Assembly: GCA_028752905.1 (NCBI GenBank)
Contig: JAQNBH010000013.1
Location: 14,072,816-14,136,815 of the forward strand
Source: Cladorhizidae sp. MBARI D1340-BT2
Lineage: Eukaryota > Porifera > Demospongiae > Poecilosclerida > Cladorhizidae
DNA: 64,000 bases
Direction: 5' to 3'
The position numbers were made by a program, and so were the translations under genes. The notes under the pieces were generated by a model. That model did not search any database and was not told where the DNA came from. It worked only from the letters and a program-made list of their open reading frames with translations. Position 1 is the first letter of the stretch. Each line of letters opens with the position of its first letter. Shown here piece by piece: positions 12,345 to 21,600 of this stretch.

Positions 12345-13101
12345 AAAGAGGTGCAAAAAGAAAGACAGTCTAAAAAGCTTGTATAATACAATCACAGCCA
12401 AACACATAGCAGCCATTGGAAAGTACGCTAGTAAAAATGGTGTTGCAGCTGCTTCAAGGTACTTCTCAAAGAAATTAGAAAACAATATCAATGAAAGGAC
12501 TGTTTGTTGTATAAAAGCAGCTACTTGAAGGTAATATCCAGAAAAAGAAAAGCTGAGGATGAATAGGTTAATGCTCTGCCCACTGCTAAATGAGGCTATC
12601 CTGTACTTCTGGGAGTAATGGATAAGAAATTGCAACTATAATTTGAAGAATTTAATGGATAGTGGGGAACAGTTTCTGCTCGAGTTGTCATTGCCACAGC
12701 TAGGGGTATAATTGTGACCTGTGACAAAATGATGCTTAAAGGATATGGGGGTCCAGTTGTCCTGGGAGGTCCTTGGGTGCATTCTCTTCTAGTTTGTATG
12801 GATTTTGTCAAGAGAAAGGCTACAACAGCTCTGAGTAAATACAATAGTACAGATCGAGGTTTGGAAGAAATTCAAGCAGAGATGATCCTTAAAGTGTTCG
12901 TCAAACTGGACATTAGAAAAATGTGGAAGCATGCAAGTTTAGCTACTTGGAGTCAATGATAAAAGACAAATTACTGCGGGAGAATTCCTTCCTCCACAGC
13001 TTATTTACAAAGGTAAAACTGATCGTTGTCACTCACATTACAATTTTCCAGCTCGCTGGAGTAATACCCACTTTCAAAACCACTGGTCAATGGAGGAGAC
13101 T
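12345..13101 (+). pseudogene. pogo/Tigger-like transposase remnant, left part
   Basis: Forward-strand translation in shifting frames gives landmarks of a Tigger/pogo (CENP-B and jerky-like) DDE transposase. About 12385-12535 resembles the N-terminal helix-turn-helix (AAIGKYASKNGVAAASRYFS). About 12675-12840 resembles the second DNA-binding region (ARGIIVTCDKMMLKGYGGPV, then HSLLVCMDFVKRKATTA). About 12945-13101 matches the catalytic-domain section around NDKRQITA, LPPQLIYKGKTDRC and HWSMEET. Internal stops and frameshifts show it is dead. The reading is cut at 13101 by the P-type element and resumes at about 16554, so both pieces were one element. An identical protein architecture is known in many animal genomes. 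Confidence 0.7.
13094..13101. repeat. Left target-site duplication of the P-type element
   Basis: AGGAGACT here pairs with AGGATACT at 16554-16561, seven of eight matching, the 8-bp size expected for P-superfamily insertion. Removing the insert restores the pogo reading frame across the join. Confidence 0.75.
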
Positions 13102-13207
13102 AGAGTCCCTGTATATATAAGAGTAGTGCCATGACCTTTGACCGGAAGTAATACGGCAGCCATTTTGGACCCAAAATAGAGCCAGCTGTAATAGTCAAAT
13201 AGCATGA

Positions 13208-13362
13208 ATGCCGTCCTGTAGTGCAGTTGGGTGCGCACTAACTGTACAGAGAGAGGAGTTAGACTGTTTCGCTTCCCGGCAGATGCTAACAGAAGGAAAA
13301 TTTGGGAACAAAAAGTCAGCCGTGTTGGTTGGATCCCGACTCAGCAGAGTAGACTGTGCGAG
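13208..13362 (+). pseudogene. THAP domain exon 1, frame broken by a 2-bp change
   Basis: From ATG 13208 the frame reads MPSCSAVGC, the canonical start of a THAP zinc-binding domain (C2CH). The rest of the domain, VRLFRFPADANRRKIW and then SRLCE, is in another frame, with the shift at the GCGC in 13233-13236. One GC pair fewer would restore C-T-N, the usual THAP residues. The exon ends at a GTATGT donor with phase 0. The Cys-Glu of the last codons joins Glu-His-Phe of the next exon and completes the C-x2-H zinc ligand set. As it stands, translation from this ATG is truncated. Confidence 0.75.
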
Positions 13363-13657
13363 GTATGTTTAATACAGCTTTATAATTATATAGCTAGCTA
13401 ATTATTAACTTAACAACAATTTGGATTAACAACAATTTGGAGGCAGTAAATGGCAGCTTGATCAGATATATACACTTGAAAACAGAAGTGAATATCATTG
13501 AGGGACATTACTGGGCTAAATGTGTTGAGTTTGAGAGCATGGACAAATGAAGTGAAATGAGCAGGGAGAAGTCAGGGGGATTAAAATTGGTGGGATATTT
13601 GATGGTGTTTTTATTTTGAGCTAGCTAGAGGTTGTTTTTTTTTTGTTGTTTTTTAAG

Positions 13658-13871
13658 GAACACTTTTATGAACAACAGTTTGAGAATAAGAGGGCAGATG
13701 GGATACGGAAATTGAAATCAACAGCTGTTCTCACCATCTTCATCCATCGCACAGCTGCAAAGCTAAGAAAGCCTCCCATGAAACGGAAGCTGTCCTACAC
13801 TGAAGATGAAGTCTCTACTCTATTGTCAGACCATGCCGCTTCATCAAGTTCATGCAATCAAAGTGTGCTTG
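13658..13871 (+). CDS. THAP domain exon 2 of the P-type transposase
   Basis: After a T-rich tract and AAG acceptor the frame begins EHFYEQQFENK, the H-F end of the THAP C2CH motif. It continues to LKSTAVLTIF, which aligns with the AVPTIF box of THAP domains but has Leu for the conserved Pro. A Lys/Arg and Ser-rich linker follows. The exon ends at G|GTAAGT, phase 1. The next exon, however, opens in phase 0 relative to the long transposase frame, so the standard junction does not join in frame. This could be a second small indel or an unrecognised splice choice. Confidence 0.6.
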
Positions 13872-13939
13872 GTAAGTTATAAATGTTATGTTCCGAATAC
13901 ATTATCTCCTGTCTTATATCTATATGTTCATCTTCGTAG

Positions 13940-16045
13940 ATACATGTTGGTGGGGAGGAAAGTTCCATGGAAGATCTAGATCAAGTGTATGTTCCAGATT
14001 TACAAGGAGGAATCGATAAAATGAAGATGGAACTGCTACAGGCCAAGAAGAAAATAAAACAATTGGAAAAGGCCAAAAGTAGACAAGAAGCAAAGTTCGC
14101 TGGACTATTCAGATCAGACCAGCTGGAATGTTTGGATCGAGGTGGCATGAGAGGAATAGAGTGGTCTTCTCCTACAGTGAAGAAGGCGTTACAAAAATTG
14201 TTTGTTTGTGGAACGCCAGGTTATAAGTTATTGCTACAAGAAGGATTCCCCCTACCGTCCATCAGAACTCTTCAAAGAAGGATGCAGACAATTCCCTTTC
14301 AACCAGGTGTATTGAAACATGTATTTCAATATTTGACTATCAAGATTGAAGGCATGCGAGAAGAGGAAAAGGTGTGTTGTCTGATGCTCGATGAAATGAG
14401 CATTACGCAGCGCTTGGAATTCGATGTTGAAAGTGGTAGTCTTATCGGGGAAGTCACACTTCCACATCATGATGGAACTGCTACCCATGCATTGATTTTT
14501 ATGCTGGGTGGCATCACCACTAGGTGGAAACAAGCAGTGGCTTATCATTTTACTGGAAATTCTACCAACGGAGCTGTCATAAAGGAAATAATATTAGACA
14601 TTTTGAAGGAGGCACACGGCATAGGTCTTAATGTGAAAGTTGTGATGAATGATATGGGTGCTTCAAACAGAGCCATGTGGCGAAGTTTTGGTGTCAGATG
14701 TGATCGCACAAGATGTATCAACAAGGTTGAATACCCACTAGTGGCAGGAAAATATCTTTATTTCATGGCAGATGTGCCCCATTTGATGAAGAACATTAAA
14801 GTCTCATTTACAAACCATGACACTGTTACTCTCTCTGCTGACACTGTTGAAAAGCACAATCTTGACACACCAATGCTGCGAAAAGACCATTTTATTCAGC
14901 TTGTTGAGTTTCAAGAGAATTTACCCTTAAAGCTGGCCCCAAAAATCACGGAAAAGGCATTGAATGCCAACCATTTTAACAAAATGAAAGTGTCAAATGC
15001 CAGAAGTGTTATTAGTCATGATGTCAGCTGTGCTCTGAAATATATGGTGGAAGAAGAAGGCAAGAGTCCTGATTTATTGACAACGGCTTGGTTAACAGAG
15101 GTTCTAAGCCACTGGTTTGCACTCATGACTAGCAGAAGTCCACTCACTGCTCTGAGTCTAATGAACCCTGTCAAGTTTAGTGAGGCCATTAACTTCCTTC
15201 AGGGTGTTGTTGAAATTTTTCGAGGTCTTCGTGTAGGTAAGAGAGGTGAATGGAAACCCATTCAAACAGGTCTTATCTTGTCTACTATTTCTGTCATTGA
15301 TATAGCTAAGGAGTTTTTAGTGGACGGATTTGTTTGTTTTCTCACATCTAGACTTGGACAAGATTGTCTGGAAAACCAATTTTCTCTCATCAGAGTCAGA
15401 AAGCCAATTCCTTCACCTCTTGAGTTTCGTTATGCCCTCAAACATGTGTCTGTTGCACAACTCTTGACATTACCTTGCTCTGGAAATTACCAGAAAGATG
15501 ATGGGGAATACCTTGCAGATTTTATTGGACAGCCAGTAAAAATGCCTGCTGTACCGGAAACAGCAGAATGTCCAATCCTTTCAGACTGCACTTCTCCTGA
15601 TGATCTTTCACAGGCTGAGCTCAACAGTTTGTACAATGTTGCTGGATATTGTGTAAAAAGTGTACACACATGCGAGAAAACCTGTGAGCTCTGTATAAAG
15701 AAGGCACTCAAAGAATCCAGTGATGCCAACCACCCAGCTTCAGCTCTAACTCTGTTGAAGGAATATCAAGTAGGGTGTCTCACCCATGTATCATCTGATG
15801 TATTTGATATGTTTATGCAGGTTGAAATGATATTTTGCTCCATGGAGAAGGAATTATTGGTTGTGCATAATGTGAAGAAAATGCTTTTGGAAAAGGCCGA
15901 GTTTCAAGTTGCAAACATTCACCTGCCAAATTGCCATAAATTGAAACAAAACTTGTGTCCAAATTTATCAACACCAGGTTACATTTTTACTGCAAAAAGA
16001 AGAACATGGCACGTATGCAAGGAAGCAAGCTCGGGTGTGAGATGA
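13940..16045 (+). CDS. P-element/THAP9-like transposase catalytic region
   Basis: The long open frame starts at the CGTAG acceptor; its first ATG is 13967, giving 692 residues. It begins with a coiled-coil-like Lys/Glu-rich segment (about residues 15-45), as is usual between the THAP and catalytic parts. The RNase H-like fold is indicated by LMLDEMSI (Asp about 142), MNDMGASNRAMW (Asp about 229), ADVPHLMKNIKV (about 270) and GQDCLENQFSLIR (Glu about 469), which I take as the probable DDE residues and the P/THAP9-type C-terminal box. A Cys/His-rich end (YCVKSVHTCEKTCELC, about 565-580) follows. The frame has no stop, unusual for a TE copy in this window. It would act as a nuclear transposase; domestication is possible but the intact TIRs argue for a plain transposon. 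Confidence 0.85.
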   Translation: MHVGGEESSMEDLDQVYVPDLQGGIDKMKMELLQAKKKIKQLEKAKSRQEAKFAGLFRSDQLECLDRGGMRGIEWSSPTVKKALQKLFVCGTPGYKLLLQEGFPLPSIRTLQRRMQTIPFQPGVLKHVFQYLTIKIEGMREEEKVCCLMLDEMSITQRLEFDVESGSLIGEVTLPHHDGTATHALIFMLGGITTRWKQAVAYHFTGNSTNGAVIKEIILDILKEAHGIGLNVKVVMNDMGASNRAMWRSFGVRCDRTRCINKVEYPLVAGKYLYFMADVPHLMKNIKVSFTNHDTVTLSADTVEKHNLDTPMLRKDHFIQLVEFQENLPLKLAPKITEKALNANHFNKMKVSNARSVISHDVSCALKYMVEEEGKSPDLLTTAWLTEVLSHWFALMTSRSPLTALSLMNPVKFSEAINFLQGVVEIFRGLRVGKRGEWKPIQTGLILSTISVIDIAKEFLVDGFVCFLTSRLGQDCLENQFSLIRVRKPIPSPLEFRYALKHVSVAQLLTLPCSGNYQKDDGEYLADFIGQPVKMPAVPETAECPILSDCTSPDDLSQAELNSLYNVAGYCVKSVHTCEKTCELCIKKALKESSDANHPASALTLLKEYQVGCLTHVSSDVFDMFMQVEMIFCSMEKELLVVHNVKKMLLEKAEFQVANIHLPNCHKLKQNLCPNLSTPGYIFTAKRRTWHVCKEASSGVR

Positions 16046-16488
16046 GCAGTAAAAGTATGGCCATGAGAAAACTTGTGGAAAATATGGCTTAACTTGTTTG
16101 TGTTTTTCCCCCCTCAATTCTTTAAATCAAATTGCTGTATATATGATGAAAAACCAACTATTATTTATTACACATAATAGTGAAATATTAACAGTGAAAT
16201 ATAACAAGATAAAATAATGGCCCTAGATCTACAAGGTCCCATGAGAAGTCAAGTCTCAGTGCTTGGCAAGGGCACTAATAAAATGGTGTTAGAGCAGAGC
16301 TATCAAATGTCTGTTGTTTCGCCATTCCAGTTGATCCTTAGCATAGAAAATTGCTTGTGAACAAGTTATTGCTAGCTTCCCAGCGTCTAATACAATAATG
16401 TAATTTTACTGAGTTGCTGCTTCCATACAGAATGTCACCTCTCTCAAAGAAAAACAATGAAACAGAAGTCTAGCATGCACCGTCAATT
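16046..16488 (+). other. 3' non-coding part of the P-type element
   Basis: It runs from the transposase stop to the subterminal inverted repeat. No further reading frame is supported. Confidence 0.6.
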
Positions 16489-16553
16489 TTTTGGGTCCAA
16501 AATGGCGGCCGCCGCTCAGTTGCGCACTACTCTTATATATACAGGGACTCTAG

Positions 16554-17038
16554 AGGATACTACACTGGCATACATTAAAAAGATGTCCATATTATGCTGT
16601 GAAGAGACAGCAATTGGTCCTCCTGTGCCATCTTCTCCCCTCCTGTGTTGTCTTCTTTCAGAGATGTCAGGTTCTTGATCTGATTTGGGGACAACCAAAT
16701 TGCTATGATAACTTCAAAGGTCAAGTTACAGTAGGTGTGCATTCTCTTTTGGTATCCATGTGCTTATATTGCCACCAAATACAGCAGACTGTTTGCAACC
16801 GATGAATTTGTCTGTTAATGAATCCATAAAAGAATTCTTAAAAACAAAGTTTGATGACTGGTGTTCTGACAAGGTACAAAGGCAGATGCAGGGGAAGAAT
16901 ATGGATGAGCTGGACTCTGTTTCCATTACTCCAATTGATGTCAGCCTTTCCACAATGAAACATGTGGGAGCAAAATGGCTAGTCGAAGCCTTGACTATAT
17001 ATGGAATAATCTGTGGTAAATGGATGTCTAACATTTGA
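16554..17038 (+). pseudogene. pogo/Tigger-like transposase remnant, right part
   Basis: Directly after the P element the frame resumes with EDTTLAYIKKMSI, continuing the HWSMEET of 13101. Farther on come FKGQVT and LPPNTADCLQPMNLSVNE, the well-known pogo/Tigger catalytic-domain end. Then KEFLKTKFDDWCSDKV runs to a stop at 17036-17038. Frameshifts occur between about 16600 and 16765. With 12345-13101 it makes one decayed element interrupted by the 13102-16553 insertion. Confidence 0.75.
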
Positions 17039-17058
17039 GAGAACTGGTGCTGCTTTAA

Positions 17059-17110
17059 AATAATTGTAGTTAATAATTGTAGTTAATAATTGTAGTTCAT
17101 AATTGTAGTT
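17059..17110. repeat. 13-bp unit repeated four times
   Basis: AATAATTGTAGTT occurs four times in a row with one changed base in the last copy. Confidence 0.8.
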
Positions 17111-17217
17111 ACATTGTCAGACATTACAGAGTAGTGGTGAAACTGACTTTTTTCATGCTCACATAATGTACAGACACACACCATGTCATGCATGCATGCC
17201 ACACACACACACACATG

Positions 17218-17440
17218 GAATTTGAAGTTGATTATTGAGAACGATTATAAAGCTATTATATTATCTATATTATTTTTCCACTTCTGTTTCCTGTGTGGTT
17301 TATGTGCTAGATGCGTGTGTCAGGTGTGGTTTGTATCATGTGGTGATTAGCTAGTTAGCAGTATATAACAAGCTCATGCGAGTCTTGCATCTCATTATTC
17401 CTGATGAAGCTGGAGCATCTAGTTGAGAGAGTAATGTCAT
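17218..17440 (+). repeat. Penelope-like terminal repeat fragment with hammerhead-like motif
   Basis: 17218-17255 carries the TTTGAAGTTGATTATTGAGA tail seen in four other copies. 17380-17437 has TCTCATTATTC followed by CTGATGA (17401), a short stem closed by a GCA loop (CTGGA-GCA-TCTAG), then GAGAG where the other copies have GAAAC. CTGANGA, stem, GAAA is the hammerhead ribozyme core known from Penelope-like elements. The second core block is mutated here, so this copy is probably inactive. Confidence 0.5.
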
Positions 17441-18019
17441 TGTTACTGCATTTTGTGTTATCGACCCCTTAAGTGGGAGAGTAGACTACTGGCGTAAGAA
17501 GTGGGGACCCCCCCCCCCCCCTCAAAATGAGACAAGACATGTGAGCTACTGCAGCTGAGCACCTTGCCAATTAAACCCACATCTGGTCAAGGCTTTTTGA
17601 TTTGTCAGGCAGTGGATATATAACTTACTAGTCTACATAGTTCAAACCTCAGGCACAGTTTTACTTTATCTAACACTGGAAGTGCAGCATATTCATTGCA
17701 CGTATATTATATGCATTACCTTTGCAAATTAATTTTGTGTGCACTCAACTGTAAAATGAAGTCTGCATGGAGCCCCATCTGAAACCCAAGATTACTACTG
17801 CAAAGGTCAAAGGTCAGCCCCCCACCAAAAAACCATCTTCTTACGCCCTGTTAAGACTCGTTTGTTTTTTGTTTGTTGTTTTTCCACCATTCTATACTTT
17901 CACTACTATACTAACTGCATTTCAAGTTTCAACTCATTCTTGCCAACTATTCTCGAGTTATAATTGGCCACCCATTTCATTGCTACCTCTGTAACTATTT
18001 CTTTTAAAAAATTTGGATA
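17441..18019. other. Intergenic, no gene seen
   Basis: A C run lies at about 17511-17521. No coding signal. Confidence 0.4.
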
Positions 18020-18245
18020 GATTCTAGACCCCAAAAGATATATCTCTGTGTGCTCCGTTTTGATACTGTTTCACCATACCCAAAGTACAGGAAGTCAAAA
18101 TTGGCGAGCTCAACACCTGTATTCCCAGTTTTCTGCAGTTCTAGCTCCTAATTGGAAAGCAGTTGTAATTAGTATACCAGTGGCTACATGGCGCTAAAAC
18201 GTGTGAGAACGCAGTCAAGCGTCCGACCAGCGCGTTTTGGTTTTA
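18020..18245. mobile_element. Fold-back element, half copy upstream of gene B
   Basis: It contains AAAAGATATATCTCTGTGTG, CCTAATTGGAAAG and GGCGCTAAAACGTGTG-like stretches of the 8088-8768 family. It ends about 350 bp before the gene B start codon. Confidence 0.5.
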
Positions 18246-18591
18246 GCGAATTGATTCTCTATTAACATTATAGACTCGTAGCACCTCAGCTTTATTGCTG
18301 TCAATAAATTGCTTCACTGCTTTTTCATCCAAAATAACTACTTCTGCAGTACTGGAAGACAATTCTTGGGAAAGACTATACTCGTATGCCTGTAGAGTAT
18401 TAGTGGAAAAAATCTCGCCTATTATTCTTAGGCCGAAGTTAGCTAGAGGGAGTTGGCTAGCGAGAATGCATAAGGCTCGACGATTCCCCATCCACACAAT
18501 CTACAAAAGGTAAATGGGTGGGGCTAGATTAAATGGTGTTTCCACCCATATCTAGCGAAGGATCTTAGTCCAATCGATCTATCTACTGTGT

Positions 18592-18664
18592 ATGAGAACG
18601 ATGGAAGGAGGGAATTGGGCGCTTTCTCTTTTGTGTTCCTCATTTCTGTTAGCTACGCTTTCAG
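18592..18664 (+). CDS. Gene B exon 1, signal peptide
   Basis: Two in-frame ATGs (18592 and 18601) precede EGGNWALSLLCSSFLLATLSG, a typical cleavable signal peptide. The second ATG matches the MEVNWAYSLLC start of gene C and is preferred. The exon ends in phase 1 at TCAG|GTATGG. No TATA box is obvious upstream. Confidence 0.75.
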
Positions 18665-21600
18665 GTATGGTAAGCAAGAATGTCACTAGGAGAGATGTAG
18701 GTAATAGCCTCTAGTTGTTTTTTTGTATTAAGCAATTAATGTCCAGTATATATGTATATATATTCATCATATATAAGGGTGAGGCTACTCGGAGATACTA
18801 GCATATTTAAATGTGTTCTGCATGCACTCGATTTTGTTCGCTAGTAATCTCTCCAACTTGGAAAGGTGTATAAAATAGAACATCACAAGCCATAAAATGT
18901 ACTGGTTACAAGGTTAAAATCGGAAGATTTCTCGCTAAAAGACCTTTCCTGTCGTTTAAAGAGTAGAAACAGTTCTATAATGTTAAAAGGAAGCGAATGT
19001 GCCCATTTTGAAAAATATAGTATAAGGTAGTAGTTTTTTACCCTTCAAGCTTCATCTTGTAGCACACTCGTCTACACACTTAATTTTTTTCTATTTGTGG
19101 AACAAAATGACCAGCATGCATATCATATCTTTACCAAAAAGCTCTGCTACCACCACATTGAAATCTAGCTAGCTGTTTGTTAACAAGGCTGCATCTAACC
19201 CTAGAAAAACACCAAAATTCCTGAAATGCTAGTTTAAAGCCGCAAATATTGTTGTTGTTGGCTTCTACAAAAAAATGAGTAGCTAAAAATATATTAACAA
19301 GAAAGAATCCGAGAATATATTCCATAATACAACTTTTTCTAAAATGAATGCTAACGTCTTATGCATGGAAGCAAAAGAGAGAGAGGAAAAATGAAACTAT
19401 TCCAAGTAGTGCTTGGTTTGCATTGCTAAGCTAGCTAGCATATACACAGCAGTTGCCTGGTAGAGCATTCAAGCAATAAAAAGCACCCTTGAGTCTTGCT
19501 GTCACTTCATCACATGACTGGAATTCAGGTACATGCAGGCATTACTAATTTCCATTCCTAAAGAGTTTTAATTGCTCTCACTTCGTAATCATGTCTTCAA
19601 TTAGACATGTGTACTATTATTCCATGACCTGCACATTCAATTTTGAGGGCAAGTACAAATCTAGTGCATAATATAGACTGTGTCTATAGTCAGTACCATT
19701 ATCATCATCATCATTATCATCATTGTCATGACAGCATTTCTGGCACATCATTATTGCTACCATCATTTATATATTCAAGATTGGATATTATACAAACTAT
19801 ATCATTTCCAACATCTCATCTTGTGTAGAATCTTGCCTGGATGGGACTATTGACCGCCTGGTATCTGAAAGTATATACAGTATTCTTGACCCGTTCTTTG
19901 AAGCTAGTTCTGTGCATGAAGGTTATCCTCCTCAGCAGGCAAAGCTGGAAGGACGCTCATGGTGTTCATCCGATTCTCTCACACCATTAGAACGTCCGTG
20001 GCTACAGGTTACCTTCAAAATTGATGTCAATATTTCCATAATCCAAACTGGCGGGTATGATGGATTTCTTAAGGACAATTATTACATAACAAGATTTGAA
20101 GTCTGTGTTGGTGATGGCATGGGAAATCTTCATCCACTGACATCTGATAATTCAGAACAACCTATGGTAAGATTTTAAGTTGGTTTAATGCTTGTTAATA
20201 CCAGCAAGAAAGATAATTTTTGGGGGACCTCATAGATGTGGTATAGGATAGAAATCAAACATTCAAATGTTAATTAATTCCTTCCCAATAGGAAGCATTC
20301 ACTCTCATCACCCTCCCATTCCCACAAACCCCTACCCTCCCACATAATACGTATTACGACTATGTTGCTTTCACAAGGAAAAAGGAAGCTTTTTGGAGAG
20401 GGGGAACGGAGGGGGGACTTCGATAACTAATGCACCCTTAGCATATTATTTCTATTACTTCAACAACATAAGCAGGACCACATATATTTATTTATCTGGA
20501 AAGGTATTCTCGCGTAAGGGGACATACCGTGTTGAGAATACAGTGCTACCATCACCAGTCACTGCTCGAGTTCTACGCATAGTGGCAGTTGGGTGGGACC
20601 CTCAGGATCAGGTGTGTCTGAGATTGGAGGCACTTGGGTGCCCAATCCTCTCAGGTATGCAGCCTATATACACTAATAAGCATTGTCTCTGGTGTAGTGC
20701 TAGAGAGGTACATTTTACAATTATGAATAGGGTAATCAAAATATACTGGTTGGACTAAAAAGAAGTTTCCACTTCTGTCCATGGCATGTGGTCAGTGTAC
20801 TGTTGCATTTTGTTATAATTTCTTTGAATAACAATTTGTGAGCACTTATCCATTTTTCTTTTTTACTTTTCCTTGATATTTTCCAGGGTTCAATCATGTT
20901 TTGCTACCACCAGGCTAATAATATGAGCCATGGAAGAACTAGCCTTTTTGTGTGTGTTTTTGCTTTATTACAGGCAATGGTATGAAAATGGTATAGAATG
21001 AAAACAAAATGAACGCTTTAGCCATGCTATATTATAAGGGTATCTCTGCTAGTTTTATGTGTATATTAAATATATATAGTATCTTGGGTATCTAGCATAT
21101 CAACAGCACATATCTGATAGAGTATACGGTCTGCTGCAAAGTCTAGGGAGGAGCCAAGCTGGAAACATTAGGATCACAAATGTATAGTGTACAGTTGGCA
21201 AAGTCAGACAGATGTCACTTGATTTTAGTGATACTTTTCAAGTATAATATGAACAATATGTGGCCATGTGCAGTAACTTCTTTAACACTTATCACACTGC
21301 TCACACAAAATAAGTATCACTCACACAGCATTATTGATTACATCCATTATCTGTTCGTTATTGTGCCAACTTTGGAAATGACTAGTTCGGTCTAGCAGTG
21401 ATTAATTTTGGGCTGAGTGAAGTGAGGAAGAGTGGAGTGAGAAATATCCTAATAAAGTAGGCTTTTGTTCCTTATATGCTGTCGTATGTCCTATGCTCTA
21501 GTAAGACTAGTATATAGTGGTTACCTTTGCCCAAACATCTATGAGATGACAGCCTTATTCCTTTTTCAAGTTTTACATCACCGGAGATGACCCTATATGA

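Larger units (their letters stand above)
13102..16553 (+). mobile_element. P-type (THAP) DNA transposon inserted into the pogo remnant
   Basis: The element is about 3.45 kb. It begins AGAGTCCCTGTATATATAAG and ends in the exact reverse complement; the perfect terminal repeat is 28 bp (13102-13129 and 16524-16551). An internal inverted repeat, CATTTTGGACCCAAAA at 13161-13176 and its complement at 16489-16504, echoes the subterminal repeats known from P elements. Inside are a THAP-domain exon pair and a 692-codon transposase frame on the plus strand. The right end has two extra bases (AG) before the duplicated target. One mismatch in the target-site copies and an almost open transposase frame suggest insertion after the host pogo copy existed and not very long ago. 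The THAP part carries breaks (see the exon entries), so it is probably not autonomous now. Confidence 0.9.

Noticed and set aside
12306..12635. 109-codon minus-strand frame
   Set aside because: Antisense shadow of the pogo transposase helix-turn-helix region.
18243..18497. 84-codon minus-strand frame just upstream of gene B
   Set aside because: Looked like a divergent first exon, but no domain is recognised, part overlaps the end of a fold-back repeat, and nothing comparable lies upstream of gene C.
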